Below are positions 28,115 to 37,448 of a DNA stretch of 44,318 bases, one piece after another (the stretch's first letter is position 1; every line of letters begins with the position of its first letter). Origin of the DNA: Spirochaetales bacterium (GTDB lineage: Bacteria > Spirochaetota > Spirochaetia > DSM-2461). The notes below the pieces were generated by a model. That model ran no database searches. It was not told where the DNA came from and saw only the letters and a list, made by a program, of their open reading frames with translations. A program made the position numbers and the translations under genes. Location of the stretch: the NCBI GenBank assembly GCA_028532905.1, contig JAQQAM010000265.1:1-44318 (forward strand). Reading direction: 5' to 3'.

Positions 28115-29437
28115 TCAGAGTTTCTCAACCTCCAGATCCATAATCCGTCCGATCAGATTCAGAGTATTTGTATGATCCCCTTCCATCACCAGAACATGAT
28201 GGGAGTAGACATTCTCCATAAAACGCCGTCCGTCAGGGACACGCAGGATTCCGCCGTTCCTCACATCAGAGGACTCGTCATACTGCACATACCCCCGCAG
28301 ATTTCCTTTGATGGACATAATTTTATCCATGGCCATATTCATCTTGGTCACCGTCACATCGCCGGTTTTCATCCGGGCGTTGAACATATGGGAATTCTCA
28401 TCAACAATGGCCAGCTGCTTGGGAACAACAGTAAAATCAGTGCTGAATTTCCGGGGAAGAAGACCGAAATAGCCGCAGTGTCCCAGAAGGATGTGATTTT
28501 CAGGATCATCCACAATCTCAGGGAAGGAGGGGATCTTTTCATGCTTCAGAGCCGCCATCCCCATCATAAAGGGATAGATATTGGTCATAAACAGAGGGGC
28601 TCCGATGGAATTGTAGAGCATATACTTGCTGGTCAGTGACTGGGTATCTCCCTCGCAGGCCCAGATAAGCCCCTTCTCTTCCAGCAGACGGTCCCATGTG
28701 AGACAGGGAGTGGTATTACAGTAATGGGACTCATTCAGGCAGTTGGAACCGACCCCGATAATATCATCGGAATCCAGTTCCTCTTTCACAGCCATGTAGA
28801 ATTTGGCGGCATTCAGCCCCCGGATTTTCTCAAATCCTTCAGACAGAGGGTAGTCCCAGCTCTTCCAGAGAGCTTCTGCATCGGCATCAGAAAAACGGGT
28901 TGCCTTTTCGCCAAGAGCCTTCAGACTCCGTCTTTCAATGGTGGTACCGAATTTATCCTTAATGGTGTCATCACTCTCTTTTTCCCACCAGTAGAAGGAC
29001 TTAAAGATTTCCGGCTGGAATCCCTCTCCCGGATTATCCTGAAAGATCAGGAATTTGGAGGCCGCCATTTTTCTCTTTGTACCCAGAACACGGCAGACTG
29101 TCAGTGATTCCTCCAGGCTGTAGGGCGCAATGGTACTGACACCCTTCCCTTTTAGAAAATTGCTGATTTCCCAGTCCCACATGGAAACAGTGGCAAACTC
29201 TGATGTAATGATCAGAATGGGAACATTTATACCCTGAATGGCCTCTACAGACCGATAGGCCTGTCCCAGTATTTCCGGAAAAACAACAGCCTCACATTCG
29301 GGAATTGTTTTACCCAGGGCTGTTTCGGGAAGGAATTCAGCCTCATCCCCCAGAAGCCTTTTCAAGTGGGCCAGCTGGGTGGAAAAACGCTCGGTTCTTT
29401 CAGCTTCAAAATACAGGGGTACTAATCTTGCTTTCAT
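28115..29437 (-). CDS. L-fucose/L-arabinose isomerase-like protein
   Basis: 440 aa; N-terminal sugar-isomerase-like Rossmann region; GVGSNCLNESHYCNTTPCLTWDRLLEEKGLIWACEGDTQSLTSKYML typical of fucose-isomerase-like proteins. Confidence 0.75.
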   Translation of the reverse strand: MKARLVPLYFEAERTERFSTQLAHLKRLLGDEAEFLPETALGKTIPECEAVVFPEILGQAYRSVEAIQGINVPILIITSEFATVSMWDWEISNFLKGKGVSTIAPYSLEESLTVCRVLGTKRKMAASKFLIFQDNPGEGFQPEIFKSFYWWEKESDDTIKDKFGTTIERRSLKALGEKATRFSDADAEALWKSWDYPLSEGFEKIRGLNAAKFYMAVKEELDSDDIIGVGSNCLNESHYCNTTPCLTWDRLLEEKGLIWACEGDTQSLTSKYMLYNSIGAPLFMTNIYPFMMGMAALKHEKIPSFPEIVDDPENHILLGHCGYFGLLPRKFSTDFTVVPKQLAIVDENSHMFNARMKTGDVTVTKMNMAMDKIMSIKGNLRGYVQYDESSDVRNGGILRVPDGRRFMENVYSHHVLVMEGDHTNTLNLIGRIMDLEVEKL

Positions 29438-29479
29438 TTTAATCTCCAGTTCATTTCCTTGCAGGTCCCGTAAGAAGAA

Positions 29480-30445
29480 CTACTCGGAATCTTTTTTCGC
29501 ATAAAAGGCTACCGCCAGTATCAGAATCATTCCTTTCAGGAACATCTGAATATAGGGGTTGATATCCATCAGATTCATAAAGTTGGAAAAGATCATCAGA
29601 ATGAAGACACCGCCGATGGCTCCCATCAGTTTCCCTTCTCCCCCGGCCAGAGAGATTCCTCCGATTACCGCAGCGGTAATGGTATCCAGCTCATAACCGT
29701 CTCCTGTGGTCGGTCCGCCGCCTCCCATTCTGGAGGACAGAAAAATAGAGGCCAGGGCCACAAGAGCTCCGCCCAGCAGGTAAGCCTGCATCTTGACCCT
29801 GACGACAGGGATACCCGAGATTCCGGCAATATAGTCGTCCGAACCGGTGGCATACAGATGGTTGCCGAAACGGTGACGGTTCAGGAGGGCAGCCATGACC
29901 AGAAAGATGATCAGAAAGTAGAAGAAACAGATCGGGATTCCCGCCACTTTATAGGACGCCAGAAAGCGGAAGCTTTTGGGAATGCCCCCGATGGGTCTCT
30001 TGGTATAAAAGAAGATGACACCCTGCAGCAGGCTCGAAGTGGCCAGGGTGGCCATAAAAGCGGGAATCCGCAGAATCACTGCCATAAATCCGTTCAGGGC
30101 TCCGATGGCTATACCGGTGAGCAGAAGCAGGAGACTGACGGTAAAAGGACTGATATCGGGGATATCCCGGAACAGTCCGGCAGCCATGGTGGTCATCAGA
30201 GACACCGCAGAAGCGATGGACATATCGATATTACCGGAAATCATAACAACCGACTGAGCCATGGTGGCAATGGCCAGACCTATGGGCTGAATGAGAAACA
30301 CGTTCCTCAGATTCCGGCTGGTCAGAAATATGGGGGATGAAACAGAACTGGCAATAAGCATCACAATCAGGATGAGCCAGACAAATTTACCCGGTTTAAC
30401 AAGTTCTTTGGGGTTGATAATATTTTTGACGCTGAGGTTTTTCAT
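29480..30445 (-). CDS. Sugar ABC transporter permease (RbsC-like), permease 1
   Basis: IATMAQSVVMISGNIDMSIASAVSL...AVIGGISLAGGEGKLMGAIGGVFILMIFSNFMNLMDINPYIQMFLKGMILILAV. Confidence 0.93.
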   Translation of the reverse strand: MKNLSVKNIINPKELVKPGKFVWLILIVMLIASSVSSPIFLTSRNLRNVFLIQPIGLAIATMAQSVVMISGNIDMSIASAVSLMTTMAAGLFRDIPDISPFTVSLLLLLTGIAIGALNGFMAVILRIPAFMATLATSSLLQGVIFFYTKRPIGGIPKSFRFLASYKVAGIPICFFYFLIIFLVMAALLNRHRFGNHLYATGSDDYIAGISGIPVVRVKMQAYLLGGALVALASIFLSSRMGGGGPTTGDGYELDTITAAVIGGISLAGGEGKLMGAIGGVFILMIFSNFMNLMDINPYIQMFLKGMILILAVAFYAKKDSE

Positions 30446-31974
30446 CAGGAAGTCTCCTTTCCGTGAAGGCTGTATTCATGGCCTACGGCCAGAGAGAGGA
30501 TCTGTTCTTCCGTGGCCTGGCCTTCCGCCTGATCCACAAGCCCTGCTGTTTTCCCCTGGTTCATAACCAGAATGCGGTTGGACATGCCGATAACCTCGGG
30601 AAGTTCGGAAGAGACCATGATGACCGAAGATCCGGCTTCACAGAGATCTCTCAGGATCTTATATATTTCATGCTTGGCTCCCACATCGATTCCTCTTGTG
30701 GGTTCGACAATGCAGAAGACTTTCGGTTTGGTCAGAAGGGCACGGGCCAGAAGGACTTTCTGCTGATTGCCTCCTGAAAGATTGCGGATCTGCTCATCCA
30801 GTGAGGAGGTTTTGGTTTTCAGTTTTTTATTCTCCGCATCCGCAGCCACAGTTTCATTCTTCCGGTTGATCAGTCCTCTGTTAAGGAAATCTCCCAGACT
30901 GGCGATGGTAGTGTTTTCCCGGATATTCATGGGAGCCACAATCCCTTCTTTCTTTCTGTCCGAAGGAATATAGTAAAAACCGTTGGCTATGGCTTCACTC
31001 ATGGAGGCGTTTTCGATGGATCTGCCATCGAACTGAAGGGAGCCGCTGTCCTTTTTATGAATTCCCATCAGAGTTTTGACAAGCTCGGAACGTCCTGAAC
31101 CGACCATGCCGGCCAGTCCCAGAACTTCTCCTTTCCGCAGCTGAAAGCTGATATCGGAAATTCGCTCCCCGCTGCTCAGATTCTGTACATCCAGAAGGAT
31201 ATCGGAGGAAGGGCTGCCCGGTTCAGGATAAATATCGTCAATATCCCGGCCAACCATCTTCTTAACCAGAAGATCTTTGGTCATATCCGCCACATCGGCG
31301 GTATGGGTCACTTCACCGTCTTTAAGAACCGTTACCCGGTCGGCAATCTCAAAGATTTCCTCCAGCATATGGGAGATATAGATAATCGTTACACCCTGCT
31401 CTTTCAGGGAACGGATAATTTCAAACAGTTTGGTCAGTTCCTTATCGGTCAGAGGAGCCGACGGCTCATCCATGATAAGAACCTGTGCCGTTACAGAGAG
31501 GGCTTTGGCAATTTCCACAAGCTGCTGCTCTACAACACTCAGTTCGGATATCTTTCTGTCGATATCCATTTCAACGCCCATCCGTTCAAAGATCTCAAGG
31601 GTCTTTTTCCGGGCCAGGGCTTTGTCTTTGAATCCGGCGAAACCGACAGGTTCCCGGTTCAGAAATACATTGGACACAACATCCAGATGATTGATCAGGC
31701 TGAACTCCTGAAAAATGATGGAAATACCCATCAGCTGGGCTTCATGGGGATTTTTAATTCCTACGGCTTTACCATTGAAATGGACCTCTCCCGCTGTAGG
31801 CTGATACACTCCGCAGAGGATCTTCATCAGCGTGGATTTACCGGCACCGTTCTCGCCTACCAGTGCATGAACCTCGCCTTTGCGGAAACTCATATCCACA
31901 TCACTCAGAGCTTTAACACCGGGGAAGGTCTTGGTTATTTTTCTGAACTCTAACAACGGCATCTGTTGGGCCAT
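30445..31974 (-). CDS. Sugar ABC transporter ATP-binding protein (RbsA-like, two NBDs)
   Basis: Walker A GENGAGKSTLMKIL, LIMDEPSAPLT, second NBD GMVGSGRSELVKTLMG and NLSGGNQQKVLLARALL. Confidence 0.96.
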   Translation of the reverse strand: MAQQMPLLEFRKITKTFPGVKALSDVDMSFRKGEVHALVGENGAGKSTLMKILCGVYQPTAGEVHFNGKAVGIKNPHEAQLMGISIIFQEFSLINHLDVVSNVFLNREPVGFAGFKDKALARKKTLEIFERMGVEMDIDRKISELSVVEQQLVEIAKALSVTAQVLIMDEPSAPLTDKELTKLFEIIRSLKEQGVTIIYISHMLEEIFEIADRVTVLKDGEVTHTADVADMTKDLLVKKMVGRDIDDIYPEPGSPSSDILLDVQNLSSGERISDISFQLRKGEVLGLAGMVGSGRSELVKTLMGIHKKDSGSLQFDGRSIENASMSEAIANGFYYIPSDRKKEGIVAPMNIRENTTIASLGDFLNRGLINRKNETVAADAENKKLKTKTSSLDEQIRNLSGGNQQKVLLARALLTKPKVFCIVEPTRGIDVGAKHEIYKILRDLCEAGSSVIMVSSELPEVIGMSNRILVMNQGKTAGLVDQAEGQATEEQILSLAVGHEYSLHGKETS

Positions 31975-32017
31975 TTTTCTATCCTTTAAACTTTCTTTGC
32001 TATACAGGTCGGGAGGA

Positions 32018-32039
32018 GTTCCCGGCCGCAGCCGGGACT
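32018..32039 (-). other. Intercistronic hairpin after binding-protein gene 2
   Basis: CCCGGC-cgca-GCCGGG (32021-32036) with AGT/ACT flanks, between the SBP stop and the ATPase start. Confidence 0.6.
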
Positions 32040-32067
32040 CATCAATTGTCAGACAGACTGTCCGGGG

Positions 32068-33081
32068 TCAGTCAATTTTGGGAAGGAATTCCGCGGGGAT
32101 CTGATCGTCACCGAGCCACCACCAGTCGGATTTTCCCATATCTACAAACTCTTTGATTCGTTCAAAGTCATAGGTTTCGGGATCTTTGTAGATGGTCTTG
32201 GGAATGGTTTCACCCTTTACGGCTTTAAGGCCTTCTTCCAGTGCCCAGGCAGCCTGAAGTGTTGAATAGGGCTCAATATAACCGGGTACGTTATTGGCTA
32301 CCAGAAACTTGGCATAACCGTTCAGATGGTCTCCGGTTGAGGGAACCAGAGGACGTCCGGCTTCTTTCATGGTTTCCAGAGCGGGGAAGGACATCAGACC
32401 GGAGTCTGCCCAGATACCGTCAATCTGAGGATAGGCCTGGAGAAAACTCTGCATAATCTCTTTCCCTTTAGGGATGGACCAGCCAGTATACTGGGTATCC
32501 AGAATCTCGATTCCGGGATATTTGGCAAATACTTCCTGAGCGCCTTCCAGACGCAGTTCAACAGACATCTGACCGGCGATTCCGCTCATCATTACGATCT
32601 TACCGGTTTCTCCCATCATATCGACAAGAGCTTCCGCATAGTGGGCTCCCAGTTTTTTCATATCCTGCCCCACATAGGCGGTGATGTTGTCGGTGGGAAC
32701 AGTTCCGTCAAGAATAATAACAGGGATTCCTGTGGCATAGGCTTCCTCAACGGCAGGCACGATGGCGGCACCGATGGAGGGCTGAATGATCAGAAGATCC
32801 ACACCTTTGGTGAGGAGGTCGCTGATATCGGCAGCCTGTTTTTCGGGTTTCTCGTCGGCATTGGTAAAATAGACCTTGGAAATCTCGGGATGCTCAGCCA
32901 CTGTGGCATCAAAATTGGCTTTGAGAAACATCCTCCATGAGTTCCCCATACCGGCACAGCTGAATCCCACAACAATGTCTTCAGTCTTGGGCTGAACTTC
33001 AGCGCCCTGCTGTCCGGCTGCGAATGCGACACTTACAGACAGAACCATAAGAATAATCAGACTCAGTACTCTCTTTTTCAT
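32068..33081 (-). CDS. Sugar ABC transporter substrate-binding protein (RbsB type), paralogue 2
   Basis: MKKRVLSLIILMVLSVSVAFAAGQQGA; shares NADEKPEKQ.ADI.DLL.KG.D, GIWADSGLMS.PALE..(K/Q)EAGRPLVP(S/T)TGD.LNGYAKFLV with paralogue 1. Confidence 0.95.
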   Translation of the reverse strand: MKKRVLSLIILMVLSVSVAFAAGQQGAEVQPKTEDIVVGFSCAGMGNSWRMFLKANFDATVAEHPEISKVYFTNADEKPEKQAADISDLLTKGVDLLIIQPSIGAAIVPAVEEAYATGIPVIILDGTVPTDNITAYVGQDMKKLGAHYAEALVDMMGETGKIVMMSGIAGQMSVELRLEGAQEVFAKYPGIEILDTQYTGWSIPKGKEIMQSFLQAYPQIDGIWADSGLMSFPALETMKEAGRPLVPSTGDHLNGYAKFLVANNVPGYIEPYSTLQAAWALEEGLKAVKGETIPKTIYKDPETYDFERIKEFVDMGKSDWWWLGDDQIPAEFLPKID

Positions 33082-33114
33082 AAAAATCTCCTTCTGCGGG
33101 CTTTAAAAGCCCTG

Positions 33115-34089
33115 TTATTTTTTCCTGTTTGACAGGTAAAGAGCTGTGATAATAACCAGTCCGCGGATAATCAGCTGACTCTCCAGGGGAAGACTGGCCA
33201 GAAGCACCAGGTTGGTGATCATCAGCATGATGAAACCGCCCACGACCGTTCCGGCAATGGTTCCTGATCCGCCGCCGATGGCGGCTCCTCCCAGAACGGC
33301 ATAGGCAATGGAATCCAGATCATATCCGCTGCCCACCCAGTTATCTGAAAGACCGGTGTATCCCCCCAGCAGAATTCCCACCAGGGCGGCGGCTGTGGAA
33401 CAGATGACATAGGCCTTGATGATTTCAAGATCAGTTTTTACTCCGCTGAGGCTGGCCACCCGTGGATTGTTACCGATGACATACAGACGTCTTCCATACC
33501 CGGAACGGCCCAGAATAATGGAGTAAAGTACAGCCAGTACCAGGAACACCAGAAAGAGGTTGGGAAAGATACCCAGACTGCTGCCCGTGCTAAAACGTTT
33601 TAGATTTTCAGGAATAGAACCTCTCGGCATGCCGTTTGTCCAGATCAGCCTGAGGCCGTTTATGATTATGGAGACTCCCAGAGTGGCAATAAAGGGAGGA
33701 ACTTTTCTTTTTGTTACCAGAAAGCCGTTAAACAGACCGACTGCGGCTCCCATGAGCAGACACAACAGCACAACCGGAAAAATCAGGGCATTGCTGGTCA
33801 TATAGCTGGCGGCAATCACGTTGGAGGTGGAGATCACCGAGCCTACGGAAAGATCCAGACCGCCGGAAATAATAACAAAGGTCTGTCCCATGGCAGCGAT
33901 GGCGACCATGGAGTAGTTCCGCCCTACATTCAGCAGGTTGCCGGGGCTGAAAAAATTAACCCCCAGAGTCATATTGATGAAAATGGCGATCAGGATAATG
34001 ATTCCCAGCGCTCCGTACAGCCCCATGGGGACCGGACCACGTTTCAGGCGATTCAGAATCGAAATTTCACCCGTATTTTTCGTATTCAC
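33115..34089 (-). CDS. Sugar ABC transporter permease (RbsC-like), permease 2; GTG start
   Basis: AIAAMGQTFVIISGGLDLSVGSVISTSNVIAA...AYAVLGGAAIGGGSGTIAGTVVGGFIMLMITNLVLLASL; GTG at 34089 after AAAGGAC. Confidence 0.94.
   Translation of the reverse strand: MNTKNTGEISILNRLKRGPVPMGLYGALGIIILIAIFINMTLGVNFFSPGNLLNVGRNYSMVAIAAMGQTFVIISGGLDLSVGSVISTSNVIAASYMTSNALIFPVVLLCLLMGAAVGLFNGFLVTKRKVPPFIATLGVSIIINGLRLIWTNGMPRGSIPENLKRFSTGSSLGIFPNLFLVFLVLAVLYSIILGRSGYGRRLYVIGNNPRVASLSGVKTDLEIIKAYVICSTAAALVGILLGGYTGLSDNWVGSGYDLDSIAYAVLGGAAIGGGSGTIAGTVVGGFIMLMITNLVLLASLPLESQLIIRGLVIITALYLSNRKK
33590..33603. promoter_or_regulatory. Candidate intragenic LacI-family operator
   Basis: CTAAAACGTTTTAG, identical to the palindrome at 36271-36284, inside permease 2. 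Confidence 0.5.
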
Positions 34090-34116
34090 GTGCTTGTCCT
34101 TTTGTTTGTTCTAATA

Positions 34117-34160
34117 TTAAAAGGGCCGTCCGGAATGGATCAGTATGAAGAGGACGGCCC
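34117..34160 (-). terminator. Terminator/attenuator between the Gfo/Idh/MocA gene and permease 2
   Basis: Perfect 9-bp stem GGGCCGTCC (34123-34131)/GGACGGCCC (34152-34160); on minus followed by TTTTAATATT. Confidence 0.7.
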
Positions 34161-34177
34161 TGTCCTGCAGAAGAATC

Positions 34178-35338
34178 CTAAATGGAAACTTCCTGTCCTT
34201 TTTCAGCAGATTCAAGACCGGCTTCCAGAACCTGCATCTCTTTGAGTCCGTCATAGAAGTTGGGACGGATTTCACTGCCTGTTCTGACAGCTTCACAGAA
34301 GTCCACTACAGCATGCACAAACTCATGTTCGTACCCAATCATATGTCCGGGGGGCCACCAGTTGGCAATGTAATCATGCTCTCCGGCCTCAGTAGCCAGA
34401 ATAGTTCTGAATCCCTGTTCGCCGGCAGGATCTTCCCTGTTGAAATACTGCAGTTCATTCATCCGTTCCAGATCGAAAATCAGACTGCCCTTGCTTCCGT
34501 AGATCTCAAAGTAGTTGTAGTTCTTACGGCCGGGAGCAAATCGGCTTGTCTCAAAGGAACCCAGGGCTCCGTTTTCAAACTTGCAGATCATAAAGGCGGC
34601 ATCTTCAACAGTGACTTCCCCTTTGGCTGTTCCTGCGGATTTACCGCTGAAGGTACCCGAAGCCACTTCATCGGGAAGGGTTCTTTCCTTGATAAAATTG
34701 GTGGTCATACAGCTGACGGAGCTGATGTCTCCTACCAGATAACGGGCCAGATCCACAGAGTGGGAGTTCAGGTCGCCCTGGGGTCCCATACCGGCGGTCT
34801 CTTTTTTCAGGTGCCATGTAAGGGGGAACTCAGGATCAACAATCCAGTCCTGCAGGTAGGTGCCTCTCCAGTGAAAGATGCGGCCGATTTTACCTTCATC
34901 AATCATCTTTTTAGCCAGACGGACAGCGGGACATCGTCTGTAATTGTGGTTTACATAGTGAGTTACATCGGATTTTTTAACAATCTCATACAGTTCCTGA
35001 GCCTGTTTGGAATCCATGGCCATAGGCTTTTCCAGAAAGACATGCTTACCGGCTTCCACAGCGGCTTTGGCAATCTCAAAATGGAGATGCTGGGGAACGG
35101 AAATATCCACCACATCCACATCATCCCGTTCAATGACTTTGCGCCAGTCGGTTTCAATCTCTTCCCATCCCCATCGGTCGGCAAATTCCTGCAGAGGCTC
35201 GGCATGACGGCCGCAGACAACCTTCAGTACGGGAGTCAGTTCCATATCAAAAAACAGGGGGGCTTTTTTCCAGGCATTGCTGTGGGCCTTTCCCATAAAC
35301 TTGTAGCCGATCATGGCTATATTCAGTGTCTTTTTCAT
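34178..35338 (-). CDS. Gfo/Idh/MocA-family oxidoreductase
   Basis: NIAMIGYKFMGKAHSNAW, DVVDISVPQHLHFEIAKAAVEAGKHVFLEKPMAMD. Confidence 0.95.
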   Translation of the reverse strand: MKKTLNIAMIGYKFMGKAHSNAWKKAPLFFDMELTPVLKVVCGRHAEPLQEFADRWGWEEIETDWRKVIERDDVDVVDISVPQHLHFEIAKAAVEAGKHVFLEKPMAMDSKQAQELYEIVKKSDVTHYVNHNYRRCPAVRLAKKMIDEGKIGRIFHWRGTYLQDWIVDPEFPLTWHLKKETAGMGPQGDLNSHSVDLARYLVGDISSVSCMTTNFIKERTLPDEVASGTFSGKSAGTAKGEVTVEDAAFMICKFENGALGSFETSRFAPGRKNYNYFEIYGSKGSLIFDLERMNELQYFNREDPAGEQGFRTILATEAGEHDYIANWWPPGHMIGYEHEFVHAVVDFCEAVRTGSEIRPNFYDGLKEMQVLEAGLESAEKGQEVSI

Positions 35339-36216
35339 TATCCGATTTCCTTGACGATTCTTTTCAGTTCATCTACAGACTGGGCAACGGCTTTGTTTTC
35401 ATCATCGTCATTCCAGTCGTTTCTGTAGTCCTCATGGAGGTAGTCGATTTCCATGGCCAGGAACCCCTTGTAGTCAACATCTTTCAGCATTTTTGCCAGC
35501 GCCATATTGTCCACAAGCCCTTCTCCTGTAGGGGTACAGGCAAAGAAGTGCCAGCTTCCCACACCGCAGTTGGCCTGGGGTTTCAGGTCCTTTATATGTG
35601 TTGAGAAAACATAGGGAGCCAGTTTTTTCATACCTTCAACAGGATCATCCAGTACTCTCATAAAGTTACCGGTGTCAAAGTTGATTCCGAAATTGGGAGA
35701 GTTGACCTGGTGAATCAGGCGGAGCATTTCATCGGAGTTGTAGTCGATATGGTTTTCATCGGCGATTTTGATACCCTTGGATTCCGCATCGGGCATGGCG
35801 TTCTGAAACATTCTGGTCAGGATATCCAGCTGTTTTTCATGATCTTCAAACCGGAACATAAGGGAGGAACCGCAGACTCTCATTACATCGGCACCGATGG
35901 CTTCGGCATATTCCATGTTCTTCATCATATCGTCCCAGGCAGCCTCATTGGCTCCCCCTTCCAGACCATCGGGATGTCCCCAGGCCCAGACGCGGTCCAG
36001 CTTGTATTCATCAAGAAGCCCTTTGATTTCGCTTAAGTAGGATTTTTCAAAACTGGGAACAAAACAGGATTCAAGGGAGACACCGTCTACACCGAGTTCG
36101 GCAGCTCTCTTGATAAACCACTCAAGGGTGATATTCTTTGAGGGGGCTTTCTGATCATCATACACTTCACCGAAAAGGCGGTGGAAACAATAACTGTCAA
36201 TTCCTATCTTCATCAT
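35338..36216 (-). CDS. Sugar phosphate isomerase/epimerase (xylose-isomerase-like TIM barrel)
   Basis: MMKIGIDSYCFHRLFGEVYDD...GVDGVSLES...IKIADENHIDYNSDEMLRLIHQVNSPNFGINFDTGNFMRV...FSTHIKDLK...GFLAMEIDYL; ATG 36216 after AAAGGAGT. ORF track starts at 36270. Confidence 0.9.
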   Translation of the reverse strand: MMKIGIDSYCFHRLFGEVYDDQKAPSKNITLEWFIKRAAELGVDGVSLESCFVPSFEKSYLSEIKGLLDEYKLDRVWAWGHPDGLEGGANEAAWDDMMKNMEYAEAIGADVMRVCGSSLMFRFEDHEKQLDILTRMFQNAMPDAESKGIKIADENHIDYNSDEMLRLIHQVNSPNFGINFDTGNFMRVLDDPVEGMKKLAPYVFSTHIKDLKPQANCGVGSWHFFACTPTGEGLVDNMALAKMLKDVDYKGFLAMEIDYLHEDYRNDWNDDDENKAVAQSVDELKRIVKEIG

Positions 36217-36250
36217 GACAAGACTCCTTTGAATAAAATACAGTACAAAT

Positions 36251-36315
36251 CTAAATCGTTTCAGTTTCATCTAAAACGTTTTAGATAATGGTAGCATGTA
36301 TTCGGGAGCTGTCAA
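36251..36315 (-). promoter_or_regulatory. Promoter with two LacI-like operators for the isomerase operon
   Basis: On minus: TTGACA (36310-36315), 16 bp, TACCAT (36288-36293), then CTAAAACGTTTTAG (36271-36284, perfect palindrome) and CTGAAACGATTTAG (36251-36264, imperfect), 20 bp apart. Confidence 0.8.
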
Positions 36316-36323
36316 GGAAAAAG

Positions 36324-37331
36324 TTATAAAGTTTCTCGTATAAGGAGCTTTGGACGAATGTAGGAATGGATTCCTGTCTCCCCGTCTTCAATCTGACGGA
36401 AAAGAAGAGCCGCCATGGCCCGGCCGACATCCCTCAGTTTGGCATCCACAGTGGTCAGAGCCGGATAGACTGCTCTTGAAATGTCTGTATTGTCGTATCC
36501 TATGATCGAAAGGTCGACGGGAATGGAGAATCCATGCTCCCGGGCATACTTCATGGCTCCTGCGGCAACAAAGTCATTACAGCAGAATATGACATCCGGA
36601 GCTTCCTTCCCTTCCAGTATATGAGAGGCGCCGTCATATCCGCTCTGGATGGTAAAGTCACTGTAGTACTGTCTGTGATCCGGGAGAGTAATTCCCTGTT
36701 TGGCCAGAGTATTCAGAAAACCGTCATGCCTGGACTTCGCATCAAAATGGTCCTGAGGGCCGTGGATCACAGCAATATCTTTAAACCCTTTCTCCACAAG
36801 GAGTTCGGCTACAACAGAACCGCCGTATTCATGTTCCACCATAACATAATTCATTGACTCATCGGTAATACAGGGATTGAGTATCACATGGGGAAAGTTC
36901 TTCATATAGGGAAGAAAGCTGTAGCTTTTAATATACTGGGGCATGACGATAACACCGTCTGCCGATTTATCGTGGCACCGGGTTCGGAAGAAGCTCTCCA
37001 GATCGGGGTCATCCCAGGTCTTCACCTCCAGGTGAAAGTTGTAATCCCGTTTCTGAGCCTCACCCAGAACACCGATCATAAAGTTATAGAAAAAGGTGCT
37101 CTCTTTCATAAGGTCGGCGTACTTGCTGTTGTTGAGAAGCACCATCAGAATGGTGTTGCTCTTACCGGTAATCAGGGTCTGCCCGCCGCGGTTGGGGACA
37201 TAGCCCAGTTTTTCCGCGCACTTCAGGACCTTCTCCCGGGTCTTCTCATTTACACTTTTGCCGTTGAGAGCAAGGGATGCTGTTGCAACGGATACTTCTG
37301 CCAGACGGGCAACATCTTTTAAACTAGCCAT
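36324..37331 (-). CDS. LacI-family transcriptional regulator
   Basis: MASLKDVARLAEVSVATASLALNGKSVNEKTREKVLKCAEKLGYVPN; PBP-like sensor. Confidence 0.96.
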   Translation of the reverse strand: MASLKDVARLAEVSVATASLALNGKSVNEKTREKVLKCAEKLGYVPNRGGQTLITGKSNTILMVLLNNSKYADLMKESTFFYNFMIGVLGEAQKRDYNFHLEVKTWDDPDLESFFRTRCHDKSADGVIVMPQYIKSYSFLPYMKNFPHVILNPCITDESMNYVMVEHEYGGSVVAELLVEKGFKDIAVIHGPQDHFDAKSRHDGFLNTLAKQGITLPDHRQYYSDFTIQSGYDGASHILEGKEAPDVIFCCNDFVAAGAMKYAREHGFSIPVDLSIIGYDNTDISRAVYPALTTVDAKLRDVGRAMAALLFRQIEDGETGIHSYIRPKLLIRETL

Positions 37332-37339
37332 ACTTCTGC

Positions 37340-37353
37340 CTAAAACAATTTAG
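37340..37353. promoter_or_regulatory. Imperfect LacI-like operator upstream of the lacI gene
   Basis: CTAAAACAATTTAG versus palindrome CTAAAACGTTTTAG; TATAAT on minus just upstream. Confidence 0.55.
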
Positions 37354-37428
37354 AATCAGATATCATTATACTGCTTCTTTTCATAAAAAAGCCAGTTCTT
37401 GAGATGAAAACAGAGGATTAGGGAATTA

Positions 37429-37448
37429 TAAAGCCGGCAGCGGCTTTA
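37429..37448 (-). terminator. Hairpin overlapping the deoR stop, probable terminator
   Basis: TAAAGCCG-GCAG-CGGCTTTA, perfect 8-bp stem. Confidence 0.5.

Noticed and set aside
33085-33114. Short hairpin GGGCTTTAAAAGCCC between permease 2 and SBP2
   Set aside because: Only about 5 bp of stable stem and no clear T-run; too weak to call.
34145-35428. 427-aa plus-strand ORF
   Set aside because: Shadow of the Gfo/Idh/MocA gene on the minus strand; no recognisable domain.
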